64,000 nt of DNA. Origin: Larix kaempferi. Its lineage: Eukaryota > Streptophyta > Pinopsida > Pinales > Pinaceae. This document shows positions 23,334 through 33,825 of this stretch, one piece after another (within the stretch, counting starts at the first letter, position 1; the number at the start of each line of letters is the position of its first letter). A program made the translations under genes and the position numbers. The notes under the pieces were generated by a model, which was given only the letters and a program-made list of their open reading frames with translations, was not told the DNA's origin and searched no databases. The stretch lies in the NCBI GenBank assembly GCA_027924585.1, contig BSBM01000321.1, forward strand, positions 3,113,001 to 3,177,000. The letters run 5' to 3'.

Positions 23334-24663
23334 ATTTTGTAACCAACTATAAGGTTGACAGACCTGCCACAAGATTGACTGAAAAGTGTTGGGATCATAA
23401 ATTCCTTTGATCGATGTCAACTTGGAGAGTGATTGGAAGAATTTTTCAAAATAGAGGTACGAAATGTAATGGAGGGATACAAACTGCAGATGAAGGGTTT
23501 TGTTGGAGACACGAGAATGAGGGTGATGGTGACTGACAAAACTGACAATGCTGGGGGTAGGGAGACTTAATGACATCGATCAAAGGTGACTAGGAGTTGC
23601 TACCAAAAGAATTGTGGTATTTCCATGGTTCCGAGTGGATTGGGGAACTGTTTGTACATAAAGAATAATGGGTGCCCCCCCCACTATTTTGAGTGTGTTG
23701 GGGGGGAAATTTGATGATGGGTGGGATTCTTGTGATTTTGGGTGAATCGGGGAATCATTTTGATGATGGGTGGAGTTCCAATGATTTTGGGTGGATCGAG
23801 GAACCTGTTCCATGATGGTGTGATGGTTGTTTGCAAACGAGAAGACAAGTTCCCCATGAATCAATGCCATGTATATTTTTCCTATGGGAATAACTAAATA
23901 GAATTGGTTGTTGTGGAGGGTGGGGGCCCCATTGTTGTCTTCGCAGGGGTGATGATGCGAAGAAGAGTGTGTACATGGGATATTGATCATGGGGGTATGA
24001 GTGGTCAAATGTGAGTCTTGATCATTACATGTGCCAAGGAATCTGACATTGTGGACTATTGAAGGTGGGGGAGTAAATGCACAAATGCAAAATGACAAAC
24101 TATGGGTTGAGCTTTTTAAGCTGTATCAGATTCCTCAGGATTGTGGGGGTTATACATCATGGGTTCCAAATTATGACATGGATGCAACGGTGCATACCCC
24201 CATGGGGGAACATGCTATCCGTAGGAATGATGTTGATGATACATCATTGTTGGGAATTAGGACCCTATGGTTATCAGCAGGAATACTGGTAAATGCAATG
24301 TAAACAGAGGGAAAACACTGCATATATGCTAGTTTTGGAATGATACATGTGATACAAGTTCTGCACCATCGCTGGAATGGTTGGAGTCTCATTTTGTTGG
24401 TCATATTCCTACACACATGAGGTAGATACCCAAGTGTAATAGATATAATGACAAAGGTATTGACGATGCAAAAATAATAACCAACAACATAGCGCACTTG
24501 TGGAGTGCACCTGGAAAATGGGTGTTGGATGAAATTGTCAGGATTGGAGAGTGGGTAGGGATACTTGGTAGAGCATGATGCGCTAATCGTGGTGGTGTAG
24601 ATGTTTTTTCAAACGAACCTATGGTTTGGTCATACCCAAATTTTTGAAAATTGGGTCAAATCT

Positions 24664-24790
24664 GTATAAATAGGGGTGGGGCCCATTTTTTGAGGTCATT
24701 TGTACTTGTTCATCCTTTTGTGATCTAGAGCATTTTTGGGTGGTTCCTGGTCATCCGAGCATCCATTTTCCGAGCCGCAAGATCTAGGTA
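24664..24790 (+). promoter_or_regulatory. Candidate TATA box, leader exon and splice donor (copy 1)
   Basis: TATAAATAGGGGTGG at 24664 has an exact homologue at 28921 in copy 2. The roughly 110-bp leader ends CTAG|GTAAGC at 24788, a good plant donor; copy 2 has CTAA|GTAAGC at 29045. Conservation of both signals at the same spacing in two copies supports a real promoter and intron, though no transcript data are available. Confidence 0.5.
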
Positions 24791-24871
24791 AGCATGCACC
24801 TTATCCTAGTCGTTTTTGAAAGGGTAGTTTTTAGGTTCAGGGATCCCTAGGGCCGTACGACCCTTTTTTAC

Positions 24872-25286
24872 TTGCATAAAGAGAATGTGCATGATTTTGG
24901 GTTTTCTAGTGCTATAGCGCGAGAAAACCCTTTTTCCCACACTACATACCATGCGAGAATACTTATTGGGTTCAGGAAAGATCCTCATGAGTCGTATTCA
25001 GAGCCTAGCTATCTGGTCAATGGAAATTTCCATTGTTTGAGTGTTGGGGGTATCATCCCCTCATAGGATTATATGGGGGTAGCTAGGATTAGTGGAGCGG
25101 GTGATGGCAGGGCATCGGGTGGCTTGGGGGCACATGTTGTTGAATGCATTGACGAGAGATTTGATAGATTCTCATCATGATGTAGGGGAGAGGAAATTTT
25201 TCCATAGGATTGTGCTATACTTGTATTTCTTCGAGCGCTATCCATCTTTGAGACCACAGGTGGTGGTGCCTCTGAGTGGGCCCTAA
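24872..25286 (+). pseudogene. Plant-mobile-domain-like gene fragment, copy 1
   Basis: Two short frames overlap homologous DNA in copy 2. The first (24872-25066) contains FSHTTYHARIL and DPHESYSEP, also readable in copy 2. The second (25089-25286; it begins with GTG where copy 2 has ATG) has WGHMLLNALTRDL, a GER motif and YFFERYPSLRP. A 'WG...LL..L' stretch followed by a Gly and an aromatic-rich 'Y.FERYP..RP' resembles the C-terminal half of the plant mobile domain (PF10536 type), found in MAIN-like proteins and transposable elements. This is recall from motif shape, not a search. The frames are disjoint, so it is a relic or has introns. Confidence 0.4.
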
Positions 25287-26250
25287 GAGCCCCAGATGAT
25301 GTATTAGGGGCGAGTGATGTCCCATGTTGGTGGAGGGGAGATAGGCCATGTATTCACTCCACATTACTTAGGTGTTTGGAAGTAGTGGATCAGCGACATG
25401 TAGAGGTACCCCTGGAGTGGTATGGACTACTAGGGGGACCTAGAGTTATCGGTGTCTATCCATGGGTGGGATATCACAGGTATGACATATTTTGTGTTTA
25501 CATAGTTTGTTTTCTGCATGTAGATTTGACTATGCATATACTTCTTATGTAGATGAGATATTGATTGCGGGTTCTTATTTGTGATACATTTGTTGGACCG
25601 GTGAGACCCCCATGGATTGTAGGACGCCGTTGTGGGCATGACGAGGGGTCCAGAACTGTAGGTGTTACCGGAGCAGATGTTGTGTAGTTTGTAGAGACGT
25701 AGGTGGGGGTTCTCTCATCGGGGGAGAAACCTTAGGGAACCGTGTAGTGGCGATCCTAGTCGACCTAGAGAGGCGCCTAGAGTTGATGATCAGGAGATGT
25801 CCAAGCTTGATGATGATGAGTTGGCCCCTACGCTTCCGCTTCCAGTGGATTTGGGGACTAGATGGTTCCAATTGATGTAGAGGGTGGCTATCATGGGTCA
25901 TCAGGTACGAGGGGCACAAGGTGGATAGGGTCCAGCTCCACTGGCTTGGGAGAGGCCATGTCAGAGACAGAGACCCTCCTCGAGGGAACATTCAGGGGAG
26001 GAAACATGAGCAGCAGAGGTGGTGCCAGCGGTAGTGTGGTCGTTGGCTATTAGGGGGCAAGACCAGTGAAGGAAAACATGGGAGATGTGAGTGAGAAGCA
26101 CTCTATATTTTTTATAGGGATTTGGTCCCCATTTTATATTTTTTATAGATGGGGCCTATGGGAGGCCTGTTTTTGATGCATCCCCATAAGGCTATTGAGT
26201 CTATGTATGTATGGCTTATGAGGCCACATGTTGTACATTTTTTGGTTATA

Positions 26251-26270
26251 CACAGACACACACACACACC
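26251..26270. repeat. (CA)n microsatellite
   Basis: A short CA run. The same position in copy 2 (30502-30524) is a TA run. Confidence 0.85.
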
Positions 26271-26469
26271 ATTTTGGTGGCATGTTTATGATCTTATTTA
26301 TGTGTTTGATATATGGATGTGATGTATGTGATGATGATGTTTATATGTATGTTTGATGTTCTCTATGTTTAGTTGTAGGTACATGCACATGATTTATATG
26401 ATGAACAACACACATATATACATGCTTTGTTTTTGTATGTAGGGTCAAATAGATGGTTGATGATATCAT

Positions 26470-26897
26470 ATGCCCATGGCTTCCATTTACAGGCCAAGAG
26501 GTGACCTAGAAACATCTAGATCCAAGTGTGAATCCTAACACCTCATGAAGTAGCTCCAAGGTACACAAAGGGGGCTATTCAATGCTTGAAGAGACAAATT
26601 CAAATTTTAGTTGGTGAGGAGCCTTCATGATCCTTCAATGTGTAGCTAGTAGTTGAGATCCCATTGTTTTCGACAATCACATAGATATTGAAGGAAAATA
26701 CACACTAGGATAGCATGGGCATAGAACTAATAATACGTGAAGTAGTGCAGGCTAACATGGATGTAACCGCACTGCCTCTTCAGATGTTGTTTGTCGGATC
26801 TGATGAGGATGTATTTGGTGGGATGCATGCTATATGGTGATGACGCCTTATTGTAAGATTAACCAAAATGTCGCATGTGTGCAAAATTTAGGCATTA
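26470..26897 (-). repeat. Truncated G3-family LTR fragment between module copies
   Basis: This matches 55303-55759 (for example CCATGGCTTCC-TTTA-AGGCCAAGAGGTG and the GCTAAATTTAGG-type end). Read on the minus strand it begins TGTTAATGCCTAAATTT at 26897, preceded by a purine-rich CAGGAGGATAT. It therefore looks like the start of an LTR whose remainder was lost at about 26470, where module copy 1 abuts. Confidence 0.7.
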
Positions 26898-28919
26898 ACA
26901 ATATCCTCCTGATGTATGACGTCCAGAGGGTACTGTAGAGATGATAATGCATCATTGTTTCTTTTGTGTTCTCTCATGTTCTTGGAATTTCTTAAGCGAG
27001 TGTGGACGAAAGGTTCCGTTGGGGGAAGTTTGTTGGTGATGACTGGTGAAGTTGTAACAAAGAATAATGTTTTATACAAATGAGGCAGGTATACCCATGC
27101 TCGTGAAAATATGTCAAGATGACTACAATGACAAGAGACCGAGAGGTCAACTCATAATATTGTTGGTACATGGATGAAGGAAGATTCAATCCTTGTCAGA
27201 GTAAATGAACCTAGAAATGATGTGACAAGTGCTAAAGAAGTGGAACTGCTAATGACCATGATAATCCCACGGGGGCGGGGTACCAAAATACTAGTGAAGT
27301 TGCAAGTTAGAGAACCTCATTGTATTGATGCTACCATGATTTGTAAATGTGAACACTGCTACCTTCGAAACGTATGACTCTCTGTGAGGCGATAGATGTG
27401 TTGAAATTGAGCATAGGAGAGACCACTAAGTTAGGGAGCACTGATGACTCTCCCTACCTAGTTTGAGGTGATCCCTTATATTGATTGAAAGGGACCCCAA
27501 GGTATAACTGCAACTACTGCAACTCTCAGAATATGGAGATTTGATGTCAATGAGAGTTGAAGTACATGATAATACGAGGGTCTTAAACTGACAACCAAGA
27601 TCATTTTGCAACCAACTGTAATACTAACAGAGTTGGCACAAGACTGACTGATAAGCGTGGGGCTCATAACTTCCTTTGATCGATGTCAACTTGGGGAGTA
27701 ATTGGAAGCATTCTTCAAAATAGAGGTACATAATGTAACAGAGGGAGATAAACTACAGATAAAGGGTCTTGTTGGAGACACGACACTGAGGGTGATGTTG
27801 ACTGACAAAACTAACAATGTTGGGGGTAGGGAGACTCAGTGACATCGATCAAAGGTGACTAGGGGTTCCTACAAAATAATTGTGGTGTTCCCATGGTTCT
27901 GAGTGGATTAGGGAACCGCTTATACATAAAGAATAATTGGTGGGGCCCCCACATTTTTGAGTGTGTCAGGGGACCAATTTGATGATGGGTAGGATTTCGA
28001 TGATTTTGGGTGAATTGGGGAATCATTTTGATTATGGGTGGAGTTCCCACATTTTTGGGTGGATTGAGGAACCTGTTACATGATAGTGTGATGGATGTTT
28101 GCAGACATGAAGATGTGTGCGCCGTGAATCAATGCCATGTATATTTTTCCTATGGTAATAACTGAATAGAATTGGTTGTTGTAGAGGGCGGGGGCCCCAT
28201 TGTTGTCTTTGCAGGGGTGATGATATGAAGAAGAGTGTGCATATGGGATATTTGTCATGGGGGTATGAGTGGTCAACTGTGAGTCTTGATTGTAACATGT
28301 GCTAAGGAATCAGATGACTTGGACTGCTGAAGGTGGAGGAGTAAATGCACAACTATAAAATGACGAACTATTTCAAGATGGATTAGATTCCTCGAGCTTG
28401 TGGGGGTTAGACATCGTGGGTGCCAAATTATGACAAGGATGCAATGGTGTGCACACACATGGGGGAAACATGCTATCCGTAGGAATGATGTTGATGGCAC
28501 ATCATTGCAGGGAATTAGGACTCTATGGTTCTCAGCGGGAATACTAGTAAATGTAATGTAAATAGAGGGAAAACGCTCCCTATATGCCAGTTTTGGAATG
28601 ATACCTATGATACAAGTCCTGGGCCATTGCTGAAATGGTTGGAGCCTTAGTTTGCTGGTCATTTTCCTGCACACATGAGGAAAATACCCAAGTGTAAGAG
28701 AGATCATGACAAAGGTATTGACGATGCAAAAATAATAACCAACAACATAACACACATGTGGAGTGCGCCTGGAAAATGGGTGTTGGATGAAAATGTTTGG
28801 ATCATGTAGTGGGTAGGGATACTTGGTAGAGTGCAATGTGCGATCGTGGTGGTGTAGACGTTTTGTCAAATGGACCTATGGTTTGGTCATGCCTAGATGT
28901 TTGAAAATTAGGTCAAATC

Positions 28920-29046
28920 TATATAAATAGGGGTGGGGCCCATTTTTCAAGGTCATTTGTACTTCTTCATATTTTTGTGATCCATAACATTCTCGGGTGA
29001 TTCCGTGTGATCCGAGTGTCTATTTTCGAAATCGTGAGATCTAAGT
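28920..29046 (+). promoter_or_regulatory. Candidate TATA box and splice donor (copy 2)
   Basis: TATATAAATAGGGGTGGGGCCC at 28920 and a GTAAGC donor candidate at 29045 have the same layout and spacing as in copy 1. Confidence 0.5.
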
Positions 29047-29127
29047 AAGCCTGCACCTTATCCTAGTCGTTTTGGGTGGGTTAATTTTAGGGTCGGGTAT
29101 ACCGAGGGCCTTACAACCCTTTTTTAC

Positions 29128-29527
29128 TTGGATAAAGAGACTATGCATGAATTTGGGTTTCCTTGTGCTGTAGGGAGAGAAAATCCATTCTCCCATGCTA
29201 CATACCATGCGAGAATACTTACTGAGTTTAGGGAAGATCCTCATGAGTCATATTCAGAGCCTGTATTTCGGGGCAATGGAAATTGTTGTTGTTCGAGCAT
29301 TGGGGGCATAATCCCATCACATCATTATAAGGGATCAACTGGGATTAATGGAGCGTGTGATCGTGGGGCACCAGGTGGCATGGGGGCACATGTTGCTGAC
29401 TGTATTGACTAGATATTTGACAGACACCTGCTGTGGTGTAGGAGAGAGGACATTTCTCCATGGGAGTGTGGCGTGCTCGTATTTCTTTGAGCGCTATATT
29501 TCTTTGATACCATGGTGGTGGTGCTGA
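29128..29527 (+). pseudogene. Plant-mobile-domain-like gene fragment, copy 2
   Basis: The frame at 29128-29412 contains FSHATYHARIL and DPHESYSEP. A second frame, ATG at 29348 to a stop at 29525-29527, encodes WGHMLLTVLTRYL, GVGERTF and YFFERYISL. These are the same landmarks as copy 1 at the same spacing. Both copies have kept this second frame open despite many substitutions, which argues for past coding. The Arg-Pro after the ERY motif is lost and two stops follow. The role of the family in plants, or in elements carrying it, is only partly known. Functional status here: probably dead. Confidence 0.4.
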
Positions 29528-30501
29528 TGAGGGGGGCCCAGGAGCCCGCGATGATGTATTGGGGGTGAGTGATTCCCCATGTTGTGGAGGGGAGATAGGC
29601 CATGTATTCACTCCACATTACTTAGATGTTTGGAAGCAATGGATCAATCACATGGATAAGTACCCATGGAGTGGTATGGGATATTGAGGGGACCTATAGT
29701 TACTGGTTCCTATCGACGGGTGGGATATCACAGGTATGACATGTTTTGTGTTTACACAATTTTTTTTCTTTATGTAGATTTGACTATGCACATAATTCTT
29801 ATATATATGGATAATGATTGTGGGTTATTATTTGTGATATAGATGTCAGATCAATGAGACCCACACGGGTTGTGGGGCACTGTTGTGGGTGTGATGAGGG
29901 AGCCAGACCGGCAAGAGTTGCCAGAGTAGCTAGTAGAGCCGCAGGTGGGGGTGCTCTTGTCGGGTGAGAAGCATTAGGGGACCGTGCAATAGTGATCCTA
30001 GCCGACCTAGAGAGACATCTAGGGTTGATGATGGAAGGTTTTGATGATTGGGAGCTGGATAATCTTGATGATGATGAGCTATCCTTTACGCTTCAATTAC
30101 CAATAGAGTTGGGGGCTGGATGGAACTGCTTGATGCAGGGAGTGTATATTGCAGGTCATCAAATACGAGCAGCATAGAGTCAACAGGTTACAACTCCACC
30201 GGCTTGGGAGAGGCCATGTCAGAGACAGAGACCTGCCCGAAGGGCACAGTTGGGGGAGGCTGCAGGAGAAGTAGAGGAAGTTCTAGTCATTGGCTATCAG
30301 GGGTCCAAACCAACCAGGGATAGCAAGGGAGTTGTGAGTGCAAGGTACTCTATATTTTGTATAGGGCTTTGGTCTCCATTTTGTATTTTGTATAGATGGA
30401 TCATATGGGAGGCTTATTTTTAATGTACCTCGATAAGGCTATCGATTCTATGTATGTATGGCTTATGAGGCCACATGTTGTACATGAAAAACATATTTTG
30501 G

Positions 30502-30524
30502 ATATATATATATATATATATATA
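30502..30524. repeat. (TA)n microsatellite
   Basis: TATATA run replacing the CA tract found at the homologous site of copy 1. Confidence 0.9.
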
Positions 30525-30759
30525 CCATTTTGGTGGCATGTTTATGATCTTGTTTATGTGTTTGATGTATGGATGTGATGTATGTGATGTCTGTGATGAT
30601 GATGTTTATATGTATGTTTGATGTTCTCTATGTGTAGTTGTAGGTATGTGCACATGATTTATATGATAAACAACACACATATATACATGCTTTATTTGAG
30701 TCTGCATGGTTAGACAAATGGTTGGTGTATCAGATGCTACTCCAACACCTCGTTTGCAA

Positions 30760-31200
30760 TGTGGTCAGTGAATGCATTGGTTTTCCTGGGGACATGCATG
30801 AATGTGATGGTTTCAAACTATCGTACTAGGAGGCGCACTCATAATTTTTTTTGAAAGAGGACCGAGTTGAGGACACGAAATATATTGTTGAGCCGGGAGA
30901 CAACTAATTGGGAATCTAGGTGAACATGTATATGGTGTATGGCAAGATGGATGGAAAAGCTTAGAATAACAATGACTACATCATACTCTACTTGATTGTT
31001 AGTGAGTTCCCATAGGAAAACTCCTCCAGTGTGGTAGAGAGTTTGGGATGGGGTATAAATGGCCCAAGTTTCCAATGCTAGGTTTTTTGACCAACAACTT
31101 GCACTATGTATGAAGGCGACATAGATAGCTAAGCGAGAGACCATCTACATTCCAAATAAAGGATGGTCTTATTTTCAACCAAAGGGATCGAAAATACCAA
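30760..31200 (-). pseudogene. G3 RNase H fragment
   Basis: The minus strand encodes an RNase H of the 'tNNqAEYeA...l.v.gDSqLVv.q' type: LTNNQVEYD and VHLDSQLVVSRLNN are visible in 30839-31144. A further part, PRKTNALTDHIAN, follows in another frame at about 30760-30800. The usual AEYEA Glu context is kept as VEYD; the Asp of DSQLV is present. Stops and frame shifts break it. This RNase H type is seen in non-chromodomain gypsy elements of the Tat/Athila side. It abuts module copy 2 where integrase would normally follow. Confidence 0.75.
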
Positions 31201-31980
31201 GAAGAAAATACTACATTGTTCATTTTGATGTGTAAATGGGAAATGTAAAGGGTGAAAGATGGTTCCACCCTACGTAGAGAGGGGGATTCATAATGTTGGA
31301 ACGTCAAGCCATATCTAGGTGGTAATGTGCTTGCATGGATTAACGGGTATCCAACATTTGAAAGGATATCCCCCAGTGTCTTAGGCACTAGGTGATGTGT
31401 GTGGAGGATCCAGGTCTTCATTGGAAGACAAGGAATCGTCACTGGTAAGTAAGCCGAGAAAGGATGATGTGTTATCGATGGTATCCCGTGGAGGAGAAAC
31501 AATTTCCTCAACAGGTAATCCTTGCGGAAATACCCTTAGGTGGGGAATTTGACCTTGTAGCCGCATAATTTAAAGGTGGGATTCTTGTACGATGATTAGG
31601 ATGAGACACTGAAACAAGAAGTGATAAGTGTTTCCACATGATCAACATTGGCGGGGGACTATGGCATAGATAGGATCATGTGCCAAAGTTAGGTTTGAGA
31701 TGGCATGGTCAGGTGTGGTTGTGCCAATCATGTTGGGGATCATATGAGTATGATGTCCACAAGATATGCATCCATCATGTTGTTCTTCTGGTGGAAGATA
31801 CATAGGTGGATGTTCTTGTAGTGTAGTAGGCTCAATGGTGGGTACTATCACAATGGTCAGTTCTGATGTGGGCGTAATGGGTGTTGTCGTCGATGTAGTG
31901 AAAAATGTTATGGAATCCATTTTTGGTCGTTGAGGTGAAGTAATCTCAACCAAAGTTTGGGTGAGGTGAATGGTCACCAA
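31201..31980 (-). pseudogene. G3 degraded pol/gag linker region
   Basis: Frames at 31381-31566 and 31642-31980 (minus) are Pro/Thr/Ser-rich. One includes a weak CISCGHH-type half knuckle. No RT palm motif (YxDD or FxDD) is visible. I place this in G3 from strand and position only. Confidence 0.4.
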
Positions 31981-32002
31981 GGCATCCCGAATTTGAGGGA
32001 GG

Positions 32003-32637
32003 TCAGGACAATGGTGTGTATAATTCCCAAAACATAGAGTAAATCAAACATGTGTGATTGGTACACAATGACTTTGAATTAGGTGTCGTCGTGGGTGAAC
32101 AAGAGGTTGAAGATGTCCCCCCTCCTCTAAGTTCTGTTGCATGCATCACACTAACAGGGGTATTAAGAAGATTCCTAAGCTCTGGAAAGGTGGGGCACAG
32201 GTTGGTTGCATGGCCGTGTTTTCCGCATAGGGAACATGATGGAGTGAACCTAGTTGCAGGAGTAGTGGTTGTCATTACTGGGGATTTTAACAATTGTTGA
32301 GTTGTGCCCCCTGCTTTAGGCTTAGGGAATACCAATGATGGTTTGGGGAGAGGGTGGTTATGATGGGGGATTTTAAATTAGGTTGTATCATGCCCCCATT
32401 GGTGGGTTTAGCGACAAACGGAAGTGGTTTAGTCATAGGTGTCATAGGATCAACATTTGATACAGATGGCATAACCAACCTAAATGGCATCACAGCCGGG
32501 ACGGGAATAAAATCATAGTGGGACATAGGTTTTGAGGCCATTCCTAGATAGGGTGGAGTAAGGTACCACATAAGTATACCCAAAGTGAGCCTAGGTAGAG
32601 TTAGCTGAGCCATAATCGATGTCCCTTGCACTCCCAA
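32003..32637 (-). pseudogene. gag: G3 gag C-terminal region with zinc knuckle
   Basis: The Pro-rich frame 32287-32637 runs into 32003-32335, which holds a canonical C-x2-C-x4-H-x4-C knuckle (CSLCGKHGHATNLC). Such knuckles bind packaged RNA and belong at the end of Gag, before the protease. Here it lies downstream (minus strand) of the protease, so the order is scrambled. Confidence 0.7.
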
Positions 32638-32790
32638 GAATGATATTTGAAAGATGGGAGTTATTTATGGACTTAAAGTCTGTTCAACACCATGAATCAT
32701 TGGAGGTGTTGATGATGATGATGAGGCTATGGTAAATACATCTTCAGAGGTGAAAATGGTGAACATAAGGCCATTGATCGATCTAGGGGT

Positions 32791-33502
32791 TTAAGGTGGT
32801 GGACCTGAATATAACCCTAGCATGTTGGAGTCTTTGTACACTCCAGGGAATATATCAATGTAAGGGGGTTGACTAGATCCAGCGATAGTGGGTAGCACAT
32901 TATCGGGGTTTGTGTTAGTATGATGTTCATAGTAATTTATTTGGTCAAAGGTGACTATCTTCCCATTAAAGGGAAACATCATGATGCAGAATACCGAAGA
33001 GGCAACCGCCTTCATGGCGTACATATAGCTCCGACCCAAAAGGATAATGTAGTTGAGCTGCGCATCGACTACTTCAATACCAATCATTACCATTTCCCCC
33101 CTAGCTCAATGGGGACATTTGGTACAAACCCATTGGTTGGGATGGTCTCCCATCATATTCGCAAAGGGGGATAGATGAGGGAACTAACTCAGGTGAACCC
33201 AGTAATTTCTAGACATTAGATGACATGACGCATGTGGATGCGCCTTCATTGATGATGCTTCGATGAATCATAATGTTTTTAACCATAACTGGAACTTGGA
33301 ATGAGACTGACGAGGGTAGTCCCAATTCACCTTTATAGAGATGAAAGGTCATTAAGAATGATTTGGAAGGGTCGATGGAACCGAGTGAATTAAGTAATGC
33401 TTTTTGTTCCATTTGGAAAGACTGTGGCACCTCTAACATGGACATGGTAGTTGGTGACTGAGCTAAGCCATCCACAATACTATAATTGTGGGTGGATTTC
33501 AT
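32791..33502 (-). pseudogene. G3 aspartic protease, frameshifted
   Basis: The minus frame 33209-33502 carries a SIVDGLAQ...MSMLEV leader and the active-site region INEGASTCVMS, where Glu-Gly-Ala-Ser replaces the more common Asp-Ser/Thr-Gly. This variant is familiar from one plant gypsy lineage. The frame then shifts, and 32791-33093 continues with IEVVDAQLNY, LLGRSYMYAM and GKIVTFDQ, the C-terminal half. Protease identity is strong; function is lost. Confidence 0.8.
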
Positions 33503-33639
33503 ATGAGGGTTATATGGGGTGCACCTAAGTGGTTCCCTTGGGATCCTTGGGATTTTTTCACTACTTGGGAGTGGTATTTACAAAGGGTCCCTCAAAGGGG
33601 TAGGTACATACTCCACTTGTGGGGGTTTAGGCCCGCCAT

Positions 33640-33825
33640 AGCCTTTGTGCTATGTTGGTTTAGTGCAAGTGCACCCACTTGTAGGTTCTTTTTAATTATG
33701 ATTTAGTGAACTTGTATTTAAAACGAAAATAAATGTGAATTCCATAAGGACCTAACACCCTTCCTCTAAAATGTAACCAGGAATTCTAAAAGTACAACCA
33801 TTGAGTACAATGGGATGTTTTGGCT
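33640..33825. repeat. 185-bp repeat at left edge of copia cluster
   Basis: This segment (GTGCTATG..GGTTTAGTGCAAGTGC..CCCAC) is homologous to 53063-53242, in the same orientation. It ends exactly where copia integrase sequence starts. The right copy lies upstream of G3 gag, so the element probably belongs to the G3 5' region. Confidence 0.75.

Larger units (their letters stand above)
23339..26465 (+). repeat. Module copy 1, right part
   Basis: This continues the module from 1-577 after the G1 insertion and aligns with 27608 to about 30700 along its whole length. It contains a TATA box (24664), a splice-donor candidate (24788) and a plant-mobile-domain-like frame (25089-25286). An Asp/Glu-rich or Ser/Gly-rich tail is suggested by 25770-26050. 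A CA-rich microsatellite lies at 26251-26270. The frame at 24031-24303 is open in this copy but broken in copy 2, so its coding status is doubtful. Minus-strand ORFs here are low-complexity shadows. Confidence 0.82.
26898..30720 (+). repeat. Module copy 2 (uninterrupted)
   Basis: It is homologous to 1-577 plus 23339-26465. Its left 130 bp (26898-27030) precede the first base of the window in homology. It carries the same TATA box, donor and mobile-domain-like frame as copy 1, plus a (TA)n tract. It preserves the empty target site of G1 (GATCATTTTGCAACC near 27600). Its right end runs into RNase H sequence of G3. The ORF at 28273-28869 (minus, 198 codons) has no counterpart that stays open in copy 1 and is treated as chance. 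Confidence 0.85.

Noticed and set aside
23580-24098. 172-codon minus-strand ORF rich in His, Pro and Ser
   Set aside because: It is not kept open in module copy 2 and shows no motif; likely chance from GGGTGG-type repeats on the other strand.
28273-28869. 198-codon minus-strand ORF in module copy 2
   Set aside because: The homologous DNA in copy 1 (24171-24497 and leftwards) is broken in this frame, and the composition looks like antisense of a low-complexity region; conserved signals are on the plus strand.
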